From Deinococcus sp. (GTDB lineage: Bacteria > Deinococcota > Deinococci > Deinococcales > Deinococcaceae): a DNA stretch of 5,228 bases. The notes beneath the pieces are model-generated. The model did not search any database. It was not told where the DNA came from and worked only from the letters and a program-made list of their open reading frames with translations. Shown here one piece after another: positions 1 through 5,061 of this stretch. The stretch is taken from the NCBI GenBank assembly GCA_030524065.1, contig JAUNHF010000143.1, positions 1 to 5,228 on the forward strand. Direction: 5' to 3'. The translations under genes were made by a program, and so were the position numbers. Each line of letters begins with the position of its first letter. Position 1 is the first letter of the stretch.

Positions 1-553
1 GGGCAGTCGCGGCGCCGTCCTCAAAAGCGGCCTTTTTGAGCGTAAAGGGGCTGGCGTGGGTGCCCAGCATGTTCAGTTCCATGCGCTTGTTGATTTCCAG
101 CGCGGCGGGCGAAAGCGCCTTGCCGGTGGCGTTGGCCGGGCATACGTCCTGGCAGCGGTTGCACTGAATGCAGGCGTAAGCGTCCAGCATGCGGGGCCAT
201 TCCAGGTCCTCCAGCTTCTCTGCGCCCAGCTTGGGTTCGTCTTGCTCCATCGCCTCTTCGATGCCGGGCATCGGGGGCAACACGCCGGAGTTCACCGGGC
301 GCTTCAGGGCGTAGTTGAGCGGCGCACCCACAAAGTGAAAGTGCTTGGAGTACGGAAAGTACACCATAAAGGCCAGGATGCTGCCCAGCGCGCCCCAGAA
401 CCCGAAAATCCACCAGTTCATCTGCGCGGCTTCGCTCAGGCCGCCGAACAGCAGTGCGCCCAGGCCGCTGGCAAACGGCTGCCAGGGGTCGCCGCCCTCC
501 ATCGCCATCTTGGCCGACTGGGCAATCATGCGGCTGCCCACGTGAAACACGAT
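1..553 (-). CDS. EtfD/FadF-like iron-sulfur membrane reductase, 4Fe-4S part (continuation after frameshift, partial at left edge)
   Basis: This stretch stays open from 553 to the window edge and continues the membrane domain. It finishes a fourth hydrophobic segment (IVFHVGSRM), is followed by DPWQPFASGLGALLFGG, and then has a fifth segment around NWWIFGFWGALGSILAFMVY. After a linker comes a 4Fe-4S motif, CIQCNRCQDVCP at 172-137, which would be Cys297, 300, 303 and 307 of the restored protein. It is followed by ANATGKALSP, closely matching the CPAxNTGKxLSP signature I associate with EtfD. The second 4Fe-4S motif and the two CCG domains expected from the family (roughly 700-900 residues in all) would lie beyond the left edge. 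Read alone, it could start only from an internal GTG (550) or ATG (529) with no clear ribosome site, so independent translation seems unlikely. Codon use is normal, so any decay is recent. Confidence 0.78.
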   Translation of the reverse strand, partial: MVFHVGSRMIAQSAKMAMEGGDPWQPFASGLGALLFGGLSEAAQMNWWIFGFWGALGSILAFMVYFPYSKHFHFVGAPLNYALKRPVNSGVLPPMPGIEEAMEQDEPKLGAEKLEDLEWPRMLDAYACIQCNRCQDVCPANATGKALSPAALEINKRMELNMLGTHASPFTLKKAAFEDGAATA

Positions 554-1059
554 AAGCTGGCGACAATGATGGAGTCGCGCTTGATGTAACCGCCTTTGAT
601 CCAGTCGTGAATCAAGGTCTTTTCGCTGAACTTGAAGTCGCGCCCGCCCTGAGTGAAAAAGCGGCGCACCATCAGGCCAATCACGCCCAGGATGACGGCG
701 GCGCTCAGCAAGTCGGCCAGCAGGTTGTAGGCGATGCCGAACACATTGTCCGAGTGAATGGCGAAGTGGAAAAAGCCTTCGAGCAGGTCCACCACGTTGA
801 CCAGCAGGTAATACACGAACCCGTAAAACACCATCGAGTGCAGCACACCGATGACCGGGCGCTTGCGGAACACCCGTTCCTGGGTCAGCGAGGTGGTGAT
901 GGCGTAGCCGACGCGGCCCGGCAAGTTGTCAAAGCGGGCTTCGGTGGCGGGCGCGCCGCGCCAGACGCGCAGGTACAGCCGGTAAAAGCCCCACACCACG
1001 AAGACGCCCGTGATCAGAGCGTACAGGGCAAACAGGATTTTATGCAGATCAGGTAACAA
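526..1059 (-). CDS. EtfD/FadF-like iron-sulfur membrane reductase, N-terminal membrane part (frameshifted)
   Basis: This is the N-terminal membrane section of a protein like mycobacterial EtfD and Bacillus FadF, which are thought to pass electrons from electron-transfer flavoprotein (acyl-CoA dehydrogenation) to menaquinone. The start is TTG at 1059-1057, chosen because GGAGG lies at 1073-1069, 9 bases ahead. Hydrophobic segments at about residues 8-30, 70-92 and 109-131 fit the nitrate-reductase-gamma-like domain, and His74, in a segment reading GVLHSMVFYGF, is a candidate haem ligand. After Ser168 the frame is lost: nine out-of-frame residues follow and then TGA at 528-526. The expected continuation (IVFHVGSRM and onward) lies in another frame directly afterwards, so this is one broken gene, not a complete 177-residue protein. 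The family is recognised from pattern memory; the frame break is seen directly. Confidence 0.8.
   Translation of the reverse strand: MLPDLHKILFALYALITGVFVVWGFYRLYLRVWRGAPATEARFDNLPGRVGYAITTSLTQERVFRKRPVIGVLHSMVFYGFVYYLLVNVVDLLEGFFHFAIHSDNVFGIAYNLLADLLSAAVILGVIGLMVRRFFTQGGRDFKFSEKTLIHDWIKGGYIKRDSIIVASLSCFTWAAA
554..558 (-). other. Single-base frameshift in the EtfD-like gene
   Basis: On the minus strand the sequence reads GCC AGC TT ATC GTG TTT CAC. Adding one base after TT, giving a Phe or Leu codon, restores a continuous frame of more than 350 codons from TTG 1059 to the window edge, with family-like residues on both sides. The lost base is not in a long homopolymer, where sequencing errors usually fall; the run is only TT. 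It could be a true inactivating mutation, a strain polymorphism or an assembly error. Programmed frameshifting is less likely because I see no slippery heptamer here. Confidence 0.75.
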
Positions 1060-1068
1060 GGCAGAGAA

Positions 1069-1073
1069 CCTCC
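1069..1073 (-). promoter_or_regulatory. Shine-Dalgarno site that fixes the TTG start of the EtfD-like gene
   Basis: GGAGG (read on the minus strand) lies 9 bases before TTG at 1059. No ATG or GTG near the beginning of this frame has a comparable site, and the protein begins with a plausible short polar stretch before its first membrane segment, so this site decides the start. Confidence 0.75.
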
Positions 1074-1110
1074 GGGAAGACGGCTGGGGGGTTGGCGGCG
1101 GGCTATAGAA

Positions 1111-1131
1111 CAGGCCGGACCTTGCGGCCTG
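1111..1131 (-). other. Perfect 7-bp hairpin upstream of the EtfD-like gene
   Basis: CAGGCCG and CGGCCTG pair perfectly around a 7-base loop. The element lies 52 bases before the TTG start, so it would be in the 5' leader if transcription starts near or upstream of the adjacent palindrome. No U-tract follows in the minus direction, so it is not a standard terminator. It may be an mRNA leader structure or a second protein-binding palindrome. Confidence 0.45.
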
Positions 1132-1134
1132 AAT

Positions 1135-1151
1135 TTTGAACTCAGTTCAAA
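1135..1151. promoter_or_regulatory. Perfect 17-bp palindrome, candidate repressor operator
   Basis: TTTGAACTCAGTTCAAA has two exact 8-base arms around a single central base. Its size and symmetry suit a dimeric helix-turn-helix repressor such as a TetR-family protein, and it lies 75 bases upstream of the EtfD-like start. A weak -10-like hexamer, TACACT, sits at 1173-1168 on the minus strand, with only a poor -35 (ATGAAC, 1195-1190). If that promoter is real, the palindrome is just downstream of the start of transcription, a usual position for repression. The palindrome is seen directly; the regulator is unknown. Confidence 0.55.
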
Positions 1152-1170
1152 CAGTCTCAGTTCAGACAGT
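1141..1170 (-). repeat. Two tandem 15-bp repeats overlapping the palindrome
   Basis: Read on the minus strand, ACTGTCTGAACTGAG (1170-1156) is followed at once by ACTGTTTGAACTGAG (1155-1141), differing at one base. The second copy supplies the left arm and centre of the perfect palindrome; the first carries an extra TGAACT half-site. This gives three half-sites, two direct and one inverted, with the direct pair 15 bp apart. Confidence 0.7.
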
Positions 1171-1318
1171 GTAGCGAAGTTTGAGGCCCGTTCATTCTCC
1201 CACAGCCGGCCGCGCTGGAAACACGGGCGGAAGCGCAGGTGGGGGCCGCCGTGGGCGTGGCCGCCCTTCCAGGCAGGCTTACCGCAGGTCCGCGCCATTT
1301 GCCGGCACGCTGGACGAG

Positions 1319-1330
1319 GACCGGCCGGTC
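1319..1330. promoter_or_regulatory. Perfect 12-bp palindrome, possible second operator
   Basis: GACCGGCCGGTC is an exact palindrome in the right half of the divergent region, 121 bases before the plus-strand gene at 1451. It has GACCG and CGGTC arms separated by two bases, a layout I recall for the fatty-acid regulator FadR of Thermus. In such GC-rich DNA a 12-bp GC palindrome can arise by chance, so the support is modest. It lies next to where a -35 element would be if TATCCT at 1354-1359 is a -10. Confidence 0.3.
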
Positions 1331-1450
1331 AGACTGGCGTTGGCTCACATCGCTATCCTCGCCCGCATGGCGGAGGGCAGCGCGCCCTGCTCACCCGGCG
1401 TCTGCTAGCTTGGGCAGGATTCTCCGGCCTGACCGCTCCCTCCCTCACCT

Positions 1451-1864
1451 ATGCCCCAAGACCTTGCCCGCTTTCTGCTGCACCTGCGCTCAGCCCTGTC
1501 CCAGCAGGTGAGCGCTGCACGTCTGGCCGGGCTCAATCTCGCCGGGCTGGGCCTTCCCTGGCTGGTCGCGCTGGCGGTACTGCTGGGTCTGCCCGCCCCG
1601 GCGCCCCGCAACGCCGCGACCAACGCTTCCGCCGAGCAGCTTCAGCAGGCCGAACTGCCCACCTTGGAACGCAGCAGCGCCCTGCCGGGGCGGCACCTGA
1701 GCGAAGGAGGCCAGCCCCCGCAGCCGTGGCCCGACCTGCCCCCTGGCTGGCCCGAGCTGCCCGGTGGCCTGCATCTCCTGCCGCTGCCCACTGCCGTGGC
1801 CCTGGACCTGCCTACCCCGCAGCGCCTGGCGCACTGGGGCAAACGGCAGCTGGAAGGCGGCTAG
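1451..1864 (+). CDS. Small single-pass membrane protein of unknown function, upstream of secDF
   Basis: A 137-residue protein whose codon use (GC-rich third positions) looks truly coding. I do not recognise a family. The N-terminus is amphipathic with Arg7, Arg13 and Arg24, followed by one hydrophobic segment at about residues 25-47 (ending WLVALAVLLGLPAPAP). The positive residues before the segment suggest an N-in topology, leaving about 88 residues outside the membrane. That tail is rich in Pro and Leu with several Trp (for example PPQPWPDLPPGWPELPGG) and has no cysteine. ATG 1451 is the first start codon after an in-frame TGA at 1430, but no Shine-Dalgarno site precedes it, so the start is less secure than the reading frame. 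It ends 71 bases before secDF and may share its transcript; a link to export is only suggested by position. Confidence 0.65.
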   Translation: MPQDLARFLLHLRSALSQQVSAARLAGLNLAGLGLPWLVALAVLLGLPAPAPRNAATNASAEQLQQAELPTLERSSALPGRHLSEGGQPPQPWPDLPPGWPELPGGLHLLPLPTAVALDLPTPQRLAHWGKRQLEGG

Positions 1865-1921
1865 CCCGCAGCCCCGGCTTACCCTGCCCTCCTCATTTTT
1901 CTTTTTCCGCTTTCCCATCCC

Positions 1922-1927
1922 AAGGAG
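1922..1927 (+). promoter_or_regulatory. Shine-Dalgarno site that fixes the TTG start of secDF
   Basis: AAGGAG lies 8 bases before TTG at 1936. The reading frame is open further upstream, back to an ATG at 1726, but that stretch overlaps the preceding gene in another frame and reads as Pro/Ala/Arg-rich shadow sequence. The site and the family's usual N-terminus both support TTG 1936. A pyrimidine-rich tract with T5 runs lies at about 1895-1916, just ahead. Confidence 0.85.
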
Positions 1928-1935
1928 ACTTTCCT

Positions 1936-4221
1936 TTGACCTTTAACAACCCCAATCAGCGTCAGCGCCGGCCCCGGCGCGGCGCCGTACCGGCCAGCAA
2001 CCGGGTCAGCCCCTGGACCGGTTTGCTGCTGCTGGTCACCTTCCTCACCGCCCTGGCCTTTATCTGGCGGCCCTGGCAGCACCCTGACACCCCCACGCAG
2101 CTGTACAACGACCAGTACCAGGCCGTGACGCTGGGCCTGGACCTGCGCGGCGGCCTGCGTATTGAGCTGGAACCCACCACGCCCGACTACACCCGCGAGG
2201 ACCTGGACAAGGTCAAGACCATCGTGGAAAACCGGGTGGACGCCCTGGGCGTGGCCGAACCCACCGTCACCGTGACCAGCAACGACCGCGTGGTGGTGGA
2301 AGCCCCCGGCGCCACCCCAGAAATCCAGCAACAAGTGCGCGACGTGATCGGCCAAACGGCGCGTCTGGAATTCCGCATCGTCAAGGACGGCGCCACCCCA
2401 GACGCGGCCCTGGCCGCCGAAAAACCCGAAACGAGCGGCTACACCCTGGACGACCTCGGCCCGGTGCAGGCCACTGGCGAAATTATCGCGGACGCCCGCG
2501 CCGCCACGGGCCAGAACGGCGGCTGGGTGGTGGCCTTCGACAACACCGAAGAGGGAGCCAAAAAGTTCGGTGAATTCACCGGCCCCAACGTGGGCAAGCT
2601 GATGGCGATTGTGCTGGACGACCAGATTCAGTCGGTCGCCACCATCAACCAGCAGCTGTTCCGTGGCGTGCAGATTAGTGGCAACTTCGATGCAGATGAG
2701 GCCACCCAGCTGGCGCTGGTACTGGAAAGTGGCTCGCTGCCCATTCAGGTCAAGACTGCCGCCGAGCGCTCCATCGGCCCCAGCCTGGGCGCCGACGCCA
2801 TTCAGAGCGGCCTGACCGCCGGCCTGATCGGCCTGGGCGCCGTGTTCGTCATGCTGTTTTTGTACTACGGCCTGTGGCTGGGCCTGGTGGGCGCCCTGGG
2901 TCTGCTGTTCTCGGCGGCCATCCTGATGGGCCTGCTGGGCGGCTTTGGCTCCACGCTGACGCTACCGGGCATCGCCGGTCTGGTGCTGACCATCGGCGCG
3001 GCCGTGGACGGCAACGTGATTTCGTTTGAGCGCTTCAAGGAAGAGCGCCGGCAAGGCAAGACCGTGCGCCAGGCGATTGCCAAGGCCTACGAACACTCCA
3101 CCCTGACCATTTTGGACGTGAACGCCACCCACCTGATCAGCGCCTTTGCGCTGTACCAATTCTCCAGCGGCCCGGTGCGCGGCTTTGCTGTGGCTGTAAT
3201 TGCCGGCACCCTGGCATCCACCTTCTCTAACCTGGTATTTGCCAAGTGGATGATGGGCTGGCTCGCGCAGCGCTTTCCCAACCTCAGCGCGCCGCAGTGG
3301 ATCACCGAGCCGCGCATCAATTTCATGAAGCCGGCCGCCCTGATCAGTGCGGTGAGCGGCCTGCTGGCCCTGGGCGGCGTGGCCTATATGGCGACGCAGG
3401 GCCTGAATTATGGGGTGGATTTTCGCTCCGGCACCACCGTCACCGCCCGCTTTGCTGACAGCGTGACCCCCGAGCAGATTCGCGCCCAGGTGGTGGCCGC
3501 CGGCGCCGAGCAGGTGACCCCGCAGAACACCGTGATTCAGCAGGACATCGTGCCGGGCACCCAAGGCCAGCAGTACACCATCAAGGTGCCGGAACTGAGC
3601 GCCGAGCAGGTCAGTGCCGTGGGCCAGCAACTGGCGGGCCTCAGCGGCGGCGAGGTGCAGAGCAGCGAGACGGTCGGCCCCACCGTGGGCGCCGAGCTGA
3701 CGCGCAACACCATCTACGCCATGCTGCTGGGACTCACTGGCATCTTGATTTATGTGTGGTTCCGCTTTGACCTGATCATGGGTCTGGGTTCCATCCTGGC
3801 CACCGTGCACGACGTAGCGATTGCGGTGGGCATCTACGCGCTGCTGGGGCTGGAGTTCAACATCTCCACCGTGGCGGCCATCCTGACATTGATCGGGTAC
3901 TCGCTGAATGACTCGATCATCATCTCGGACCGCATCCGCGAGAACCTGCGCTCAATGCGCGGCCAGAGCTACCGCGACATCGTGAACGCTTCGATCAACC
4001 AGACGCTGTCGCGTACCGTGATGACCAGTGTCAGCACCATGCTGCCCCTCATCGCCCTGCTGGTCTGGGGCGGGCCGGTGCTGCGCGACTTCAGCCTGAT
4101 TCTCCTGATCGGTATCATCGTGGGAACCTACTCCAGCATCTATATCGTGGCTCCGCTGGTGGTGTTCTGGAACGAACGCCGCCAGACCCGCACTCCGGCC
4201 CGGCCTGAGCCTGTCGCCTGA
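1936..4221 (+). CDS. secDF: Protein translocase subunit SecDF (SecD-SecF fusion)
   Basis: SecDF is an RND-type membrane protein that uses the proton gradient to pull exported proteins through SecYEG. This copy is one 761-residue chain with both halves. The SecD half has a basic N-terminus, a first membrane segment at about 25-44, the conserved TLGLDLRGG at 65-73, a large periplasmic P1 domain to about 290, then five segments at about 293-437. The SecF half starts with a segment at 465-486, then NYGVDFRSGT (491-500), the P4 domain to about 590 and five more segments, giving 12 in all. Asp358 in GAAVDGN, Asp659 in IGYSLND and Arg693 in LSRT align with the proton-pathway residues Asp340, Asp637 and Arg671 of Thermus SecDF, with identical spacing for the last two. 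The first motif is slightly unusual, since many SecD proteins read GMAVDAN. The frame is intact and a terminator follows. Confidence 0.97.
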   Translation: MTFNNPNQRQRRPRRGAVPASNRVSPWTGLLLLVTFLTALAFIWRPWQHPDTPTQLYNDQYQAVTLGLDLRGGLRIELEPTTPDYTREDLDKVKTIVENRVDALGVAEPTVTVTSNDRVVVEAPGATPEIQQQVRDVIGQTARLEFRIVKDGATPDAALAAEKPETSGYTLDDLGPVQATGEIIADARAATGQNGGWVVAFDNTEEGAKKFGEFTGPNVGKLMAIVLDDQIQSVATINQQLFRGVQISGNFDADEATQLALVLESGSLPIQVKTAAERSIGPSLGADAIQSGLTAGLIGLGAVFVMLFLYYGLWLGLVGALGLLFSAAILMGLLGGFGSTLTLPGIAGLVLTIGAAVDGNVISFERFKEERRQGKTVRQAIAKAYEHSTLTILDVNATHLISAFALYQFSSGPVRGFAVAVIAGTLASTFSNLVFAKWMMGWLAQRFPNLSAPQWITEPRINFMKPAALISAVSGLLALGGVAYMATQGLNYGVDFRSGTTVTARFADSVTPEQIRAQVVAAGAEQVTPQNTVIQQDIVPGTQGQQYTIKVPELSAEQVSAVGQQLAGLSGGEVQSSETVGPTVGAELTRNTIYAMLLGLTGILIYVWFRFDLIMGLGSILATVHDVAIAVGIYALLGLEFNISTVAAILTLIGYSLNDSIIISDRIRENLRSMRGQSYRDIVNASINQTLSRTVMTSVSTMLPLIALLVWGGPVLRDFSLILLIGIIVGTYSSIYIVAPLVVFWNERRQTRTPARPEPVA

Positions 4222-4270
4222 GCGGCGCCCGTCACCTCAACCGCTCAACCGCATCTGACCCTCCCCTCCT

Positions 4271-4301
4271 CCCCCGCGCCCAGCTGCTGGCGCGGGGGTT
4301 T
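4271..4301 (+). terminator. Intrinsic terminator after secDF
   Basis: A perfect 10-bp GC stem (CCCCCGCGCC with GGCGCGGGGG) around an 8-base loop is followed by TTT. It begins 49 bases after the secDF stop. The T-tract is short, but the stem is very stable, and this pattern is common in GC-rich genomes. It separates secDF from the next gene. Confidence 0.85.
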
Positions 4302-4394
4302 CGTGTGCTCTGGTACGCGTCCACTTCCAAAGACTGGCCTTATGGAGCTGCTGACCCCTCATCACCACTTCACCCCGGCGTCAGGCTCAGCCGG

Positions 4395-4400
4395 TAAGCT
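4395..4400 (+). promoter_or_regulatory. Candidate -10 hexamer for a leaderless secreted-protein gene
   Basis: TAAGCT ends 7 bases before ATG 4408, so transcription would start at about the start codon. No Shine-Dalgarno site is visible for this gene and a terminator lies upstream, so a promoter is expected in this gap. The hexamer fits TANNNT but shares only three bases with TATAAT, and no convincing -35 is present. Confidence 0.3.
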
Positions 4401-4407
4401 GTGAAAT

Positions 4408-4962
4408 ATGAAAGTCAGCCATATCGTGATGACCGCTGCCGCACTGGGCGCCTCGCTGGGAACCGCCGCCGTGGCCCAGACGGCCAGCCAGATGGCCGCC
4501 CGCCAGAGCACCGGCCTGCCCGTCAGCATCCAGAAAGACAACCGCTTTTTGATTCTGAGCGAGGCTGGCATTGCCCGCGCTTTCCAGAACGCCGCCACCC
4601 GCCCCGACGCCGTGTTTGTGACCCGTGACCGCAAAGTGACCATCTCGCTGGAATACCGCAGCTCGGCGCTGCGTCCGAATGAAATCACCGCGCTGCTGAC
4701 CCAGTACCCCACTGTGCTGCGCCGCCAACTGCCCGGAATCAAAACCTTGAATGCCGACATCGTGCGGGCCGGCGGCAATCAGTGGGCGCAGTTCGTGATG
4801 ACCCTGCCCGGCAAGAACGGTGCCGAGCGCCGCTTGGAGCAGCTGATGACCTCGGTGGGAAACCGCCCTATGGTCGTGACCATTGACAGCACCACCGAAG
4901 GCTACAAGGCCAATGAAACCGCCGTGCGCAACCTGGTGAACTCCGTTCAGGTGATTCGCTAA
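4408..4962 (+). CDS. Secreted protein of unknown function
   Basis: A 184-residue protein with a clear Sec signal peptide: MKVSH, a hydrophobic core to about residue 21, and a likely cut after Ala23 (AVA before QT). There is no lipobox cysteine, so release into the periplasm or outside is expected. The mature part of about 160 residues has no cysteine and alternates strand-like and helix-like stretches: RDRKVTISLEYRSS at 73-86, a helix to about 107, LPGIKTLNADIV, then GGNQWAQFVMTLPG at 122-135, and a C-terminal helix ending NLVNSVQVIR. This order, with a strand-rich core and a final helix after a polar loop, recalls small PsbP/DcrB-like periplasmic proteins, but that is a weak guess. ATG 4408 is chosen because it gives a complete signal peptide. 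The gene appears to stand alone between two terminators. Confidence 0.88.
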   Translation: MKVSHIVMTAAALGASLGTAAVAQTASQMAARQSTGLPVSIQKDNRFLILSEAGIARAFQNAATRPDAVFVTRDRKVTISLEYRSSALRPNEITALLTQYPTVLRRQLPGIKTLNADIVRAGGNQWAQFVMTLPGKNGAERRLEQLMTSVGNRPMVVTIDSTTEGYKANETAVRNLVNSVQVIR

Positions 4963-4982
4963 GCATAGGCCCAAGGACAAAG

Positions 4983-5031
4983 GCAGCAAGCAGAAGGGCG
5001 CGGTCGTGCATCCCTCTGCTTGTTGCTTTTT
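4983..5031 (+). terminator. Intrinsic terminator after the secreted-protein gene
   Basis: A long stem pairs 4983-4998 (GCAGCAAGCAGAAGGG) with 5012-5026 (CCCTCTGCTTGTTGC), with one G-T wobble and one bulged A, around a loop of 13 bases. Five T residues follow at 5027-5031. It lies 20 bases after the stop codon, a textbook arrangement, and isolates the downstream holA gene. Confidence 0.9.
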
Positions 5032-5048
5032 GGTGGCTTGCCTCCCTG

Positions 5049-5054
5049 TATCCT
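5049..5054 (+). promoter_or_regulatory. Candidate -10 hexamer for leaderless holA
   Basis: TATCCT (four of six matches to TATAAT) ends 7 bases before ATG 5062. With a strong terminator directly upstream and no Shine-Dalgarno site, a leaderless transcript starting at the ATG is the simplest reading, and leaderless genes are frequent in Deinococcus. No good -35 is seen; the T-run of the terminator occupies its expected place. Confidence 0.45.
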
Positions 5055-5061
5055 GCCCCCT

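Larger units (their letters stand above)
1060..1450. other. Divergent intergenic region rich in palindromes
   Basis: This 391-base gap separates the minus-strand EtfD-like gene from the plus-strand membrane-protein gene. I find no credible protein gene in it: the open frames need GTG or TTG starts, lack ribosome sites and give low-complexity Arg/Gly/Ala/Pro-rich products. The left half (about 1111-1170) holds a hairpin, a perfect palindrome and a tandem repeat. The middle (1200-1300) is GC-rich and has only a short hairpin, GGGCG-TGGC-CGCCC. The right half holds a 12-bp palindrome and a weak TATCCT hexamer. It probably carries both divergent promoters, but neither is clear by consensus. Confidence 0.6.

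Noticed and set aside
21..566. Minus-strand open frame of 181 codons overlapping the iron-sulfur part
   Set aside because: It is a shadow one base out of the true frame. Its product is Arg/Gly/Pro-rich without family features, while the overlapping frame encodes the CxxCxxCxxxCP motif and membrane segments.
1157..1348. Minus-strand 63-codon frame in the divergent region
   Set aside because: It needs a GTG start without a ribosome site, covers the palindrome and repeat, and has low-complexity Ala/Arg/Pro composition.
1857..1916. Possible terminator between the membrane-protein gene and secDF (short GCGG/CCGC stem, then T5 runs)
   Set aside because: The stem is only 4 bp and the T-runs lie some 25 bases away, so it does not form a standard intrinsic terminator; read-through into secDF remains plausible.
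1726..1935. Possible 70-residue N-terminal extension of SecDF from ATG 1726
   Set aside because: It overlaps the upstream gene in another frame, has no ribosome site, and reads as Pro/Ala/Arg-rich noise. AAGGAG before TTG 1936 gives the normal SecDF N-terminus.
2962..3810. Minus-strand open frame of 282 codons inside secDF
   Set aside because: It is antisense to highly conserved SecDF codons and is rich in His, Gly, Ala and Gln, as expected from reverse-complement reading of GC-rich coding DNA.
4237..4252. Two tandem copies of TCAACCGC after secDF
   Set aside because: The repeat is exact but only two 8-base copies, in a non-coding stretch before the terminator; chance duplication is enough to explain it.
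4342..4404. 20-codon open frame ending 3 bases before the secreted-protein ATG
   Set aside because: There is no ribosome site and no promoter-like hexamer at suitable spacing, and the His/Pro-containing product shows no leader-peptide logic. It is most likely chance.
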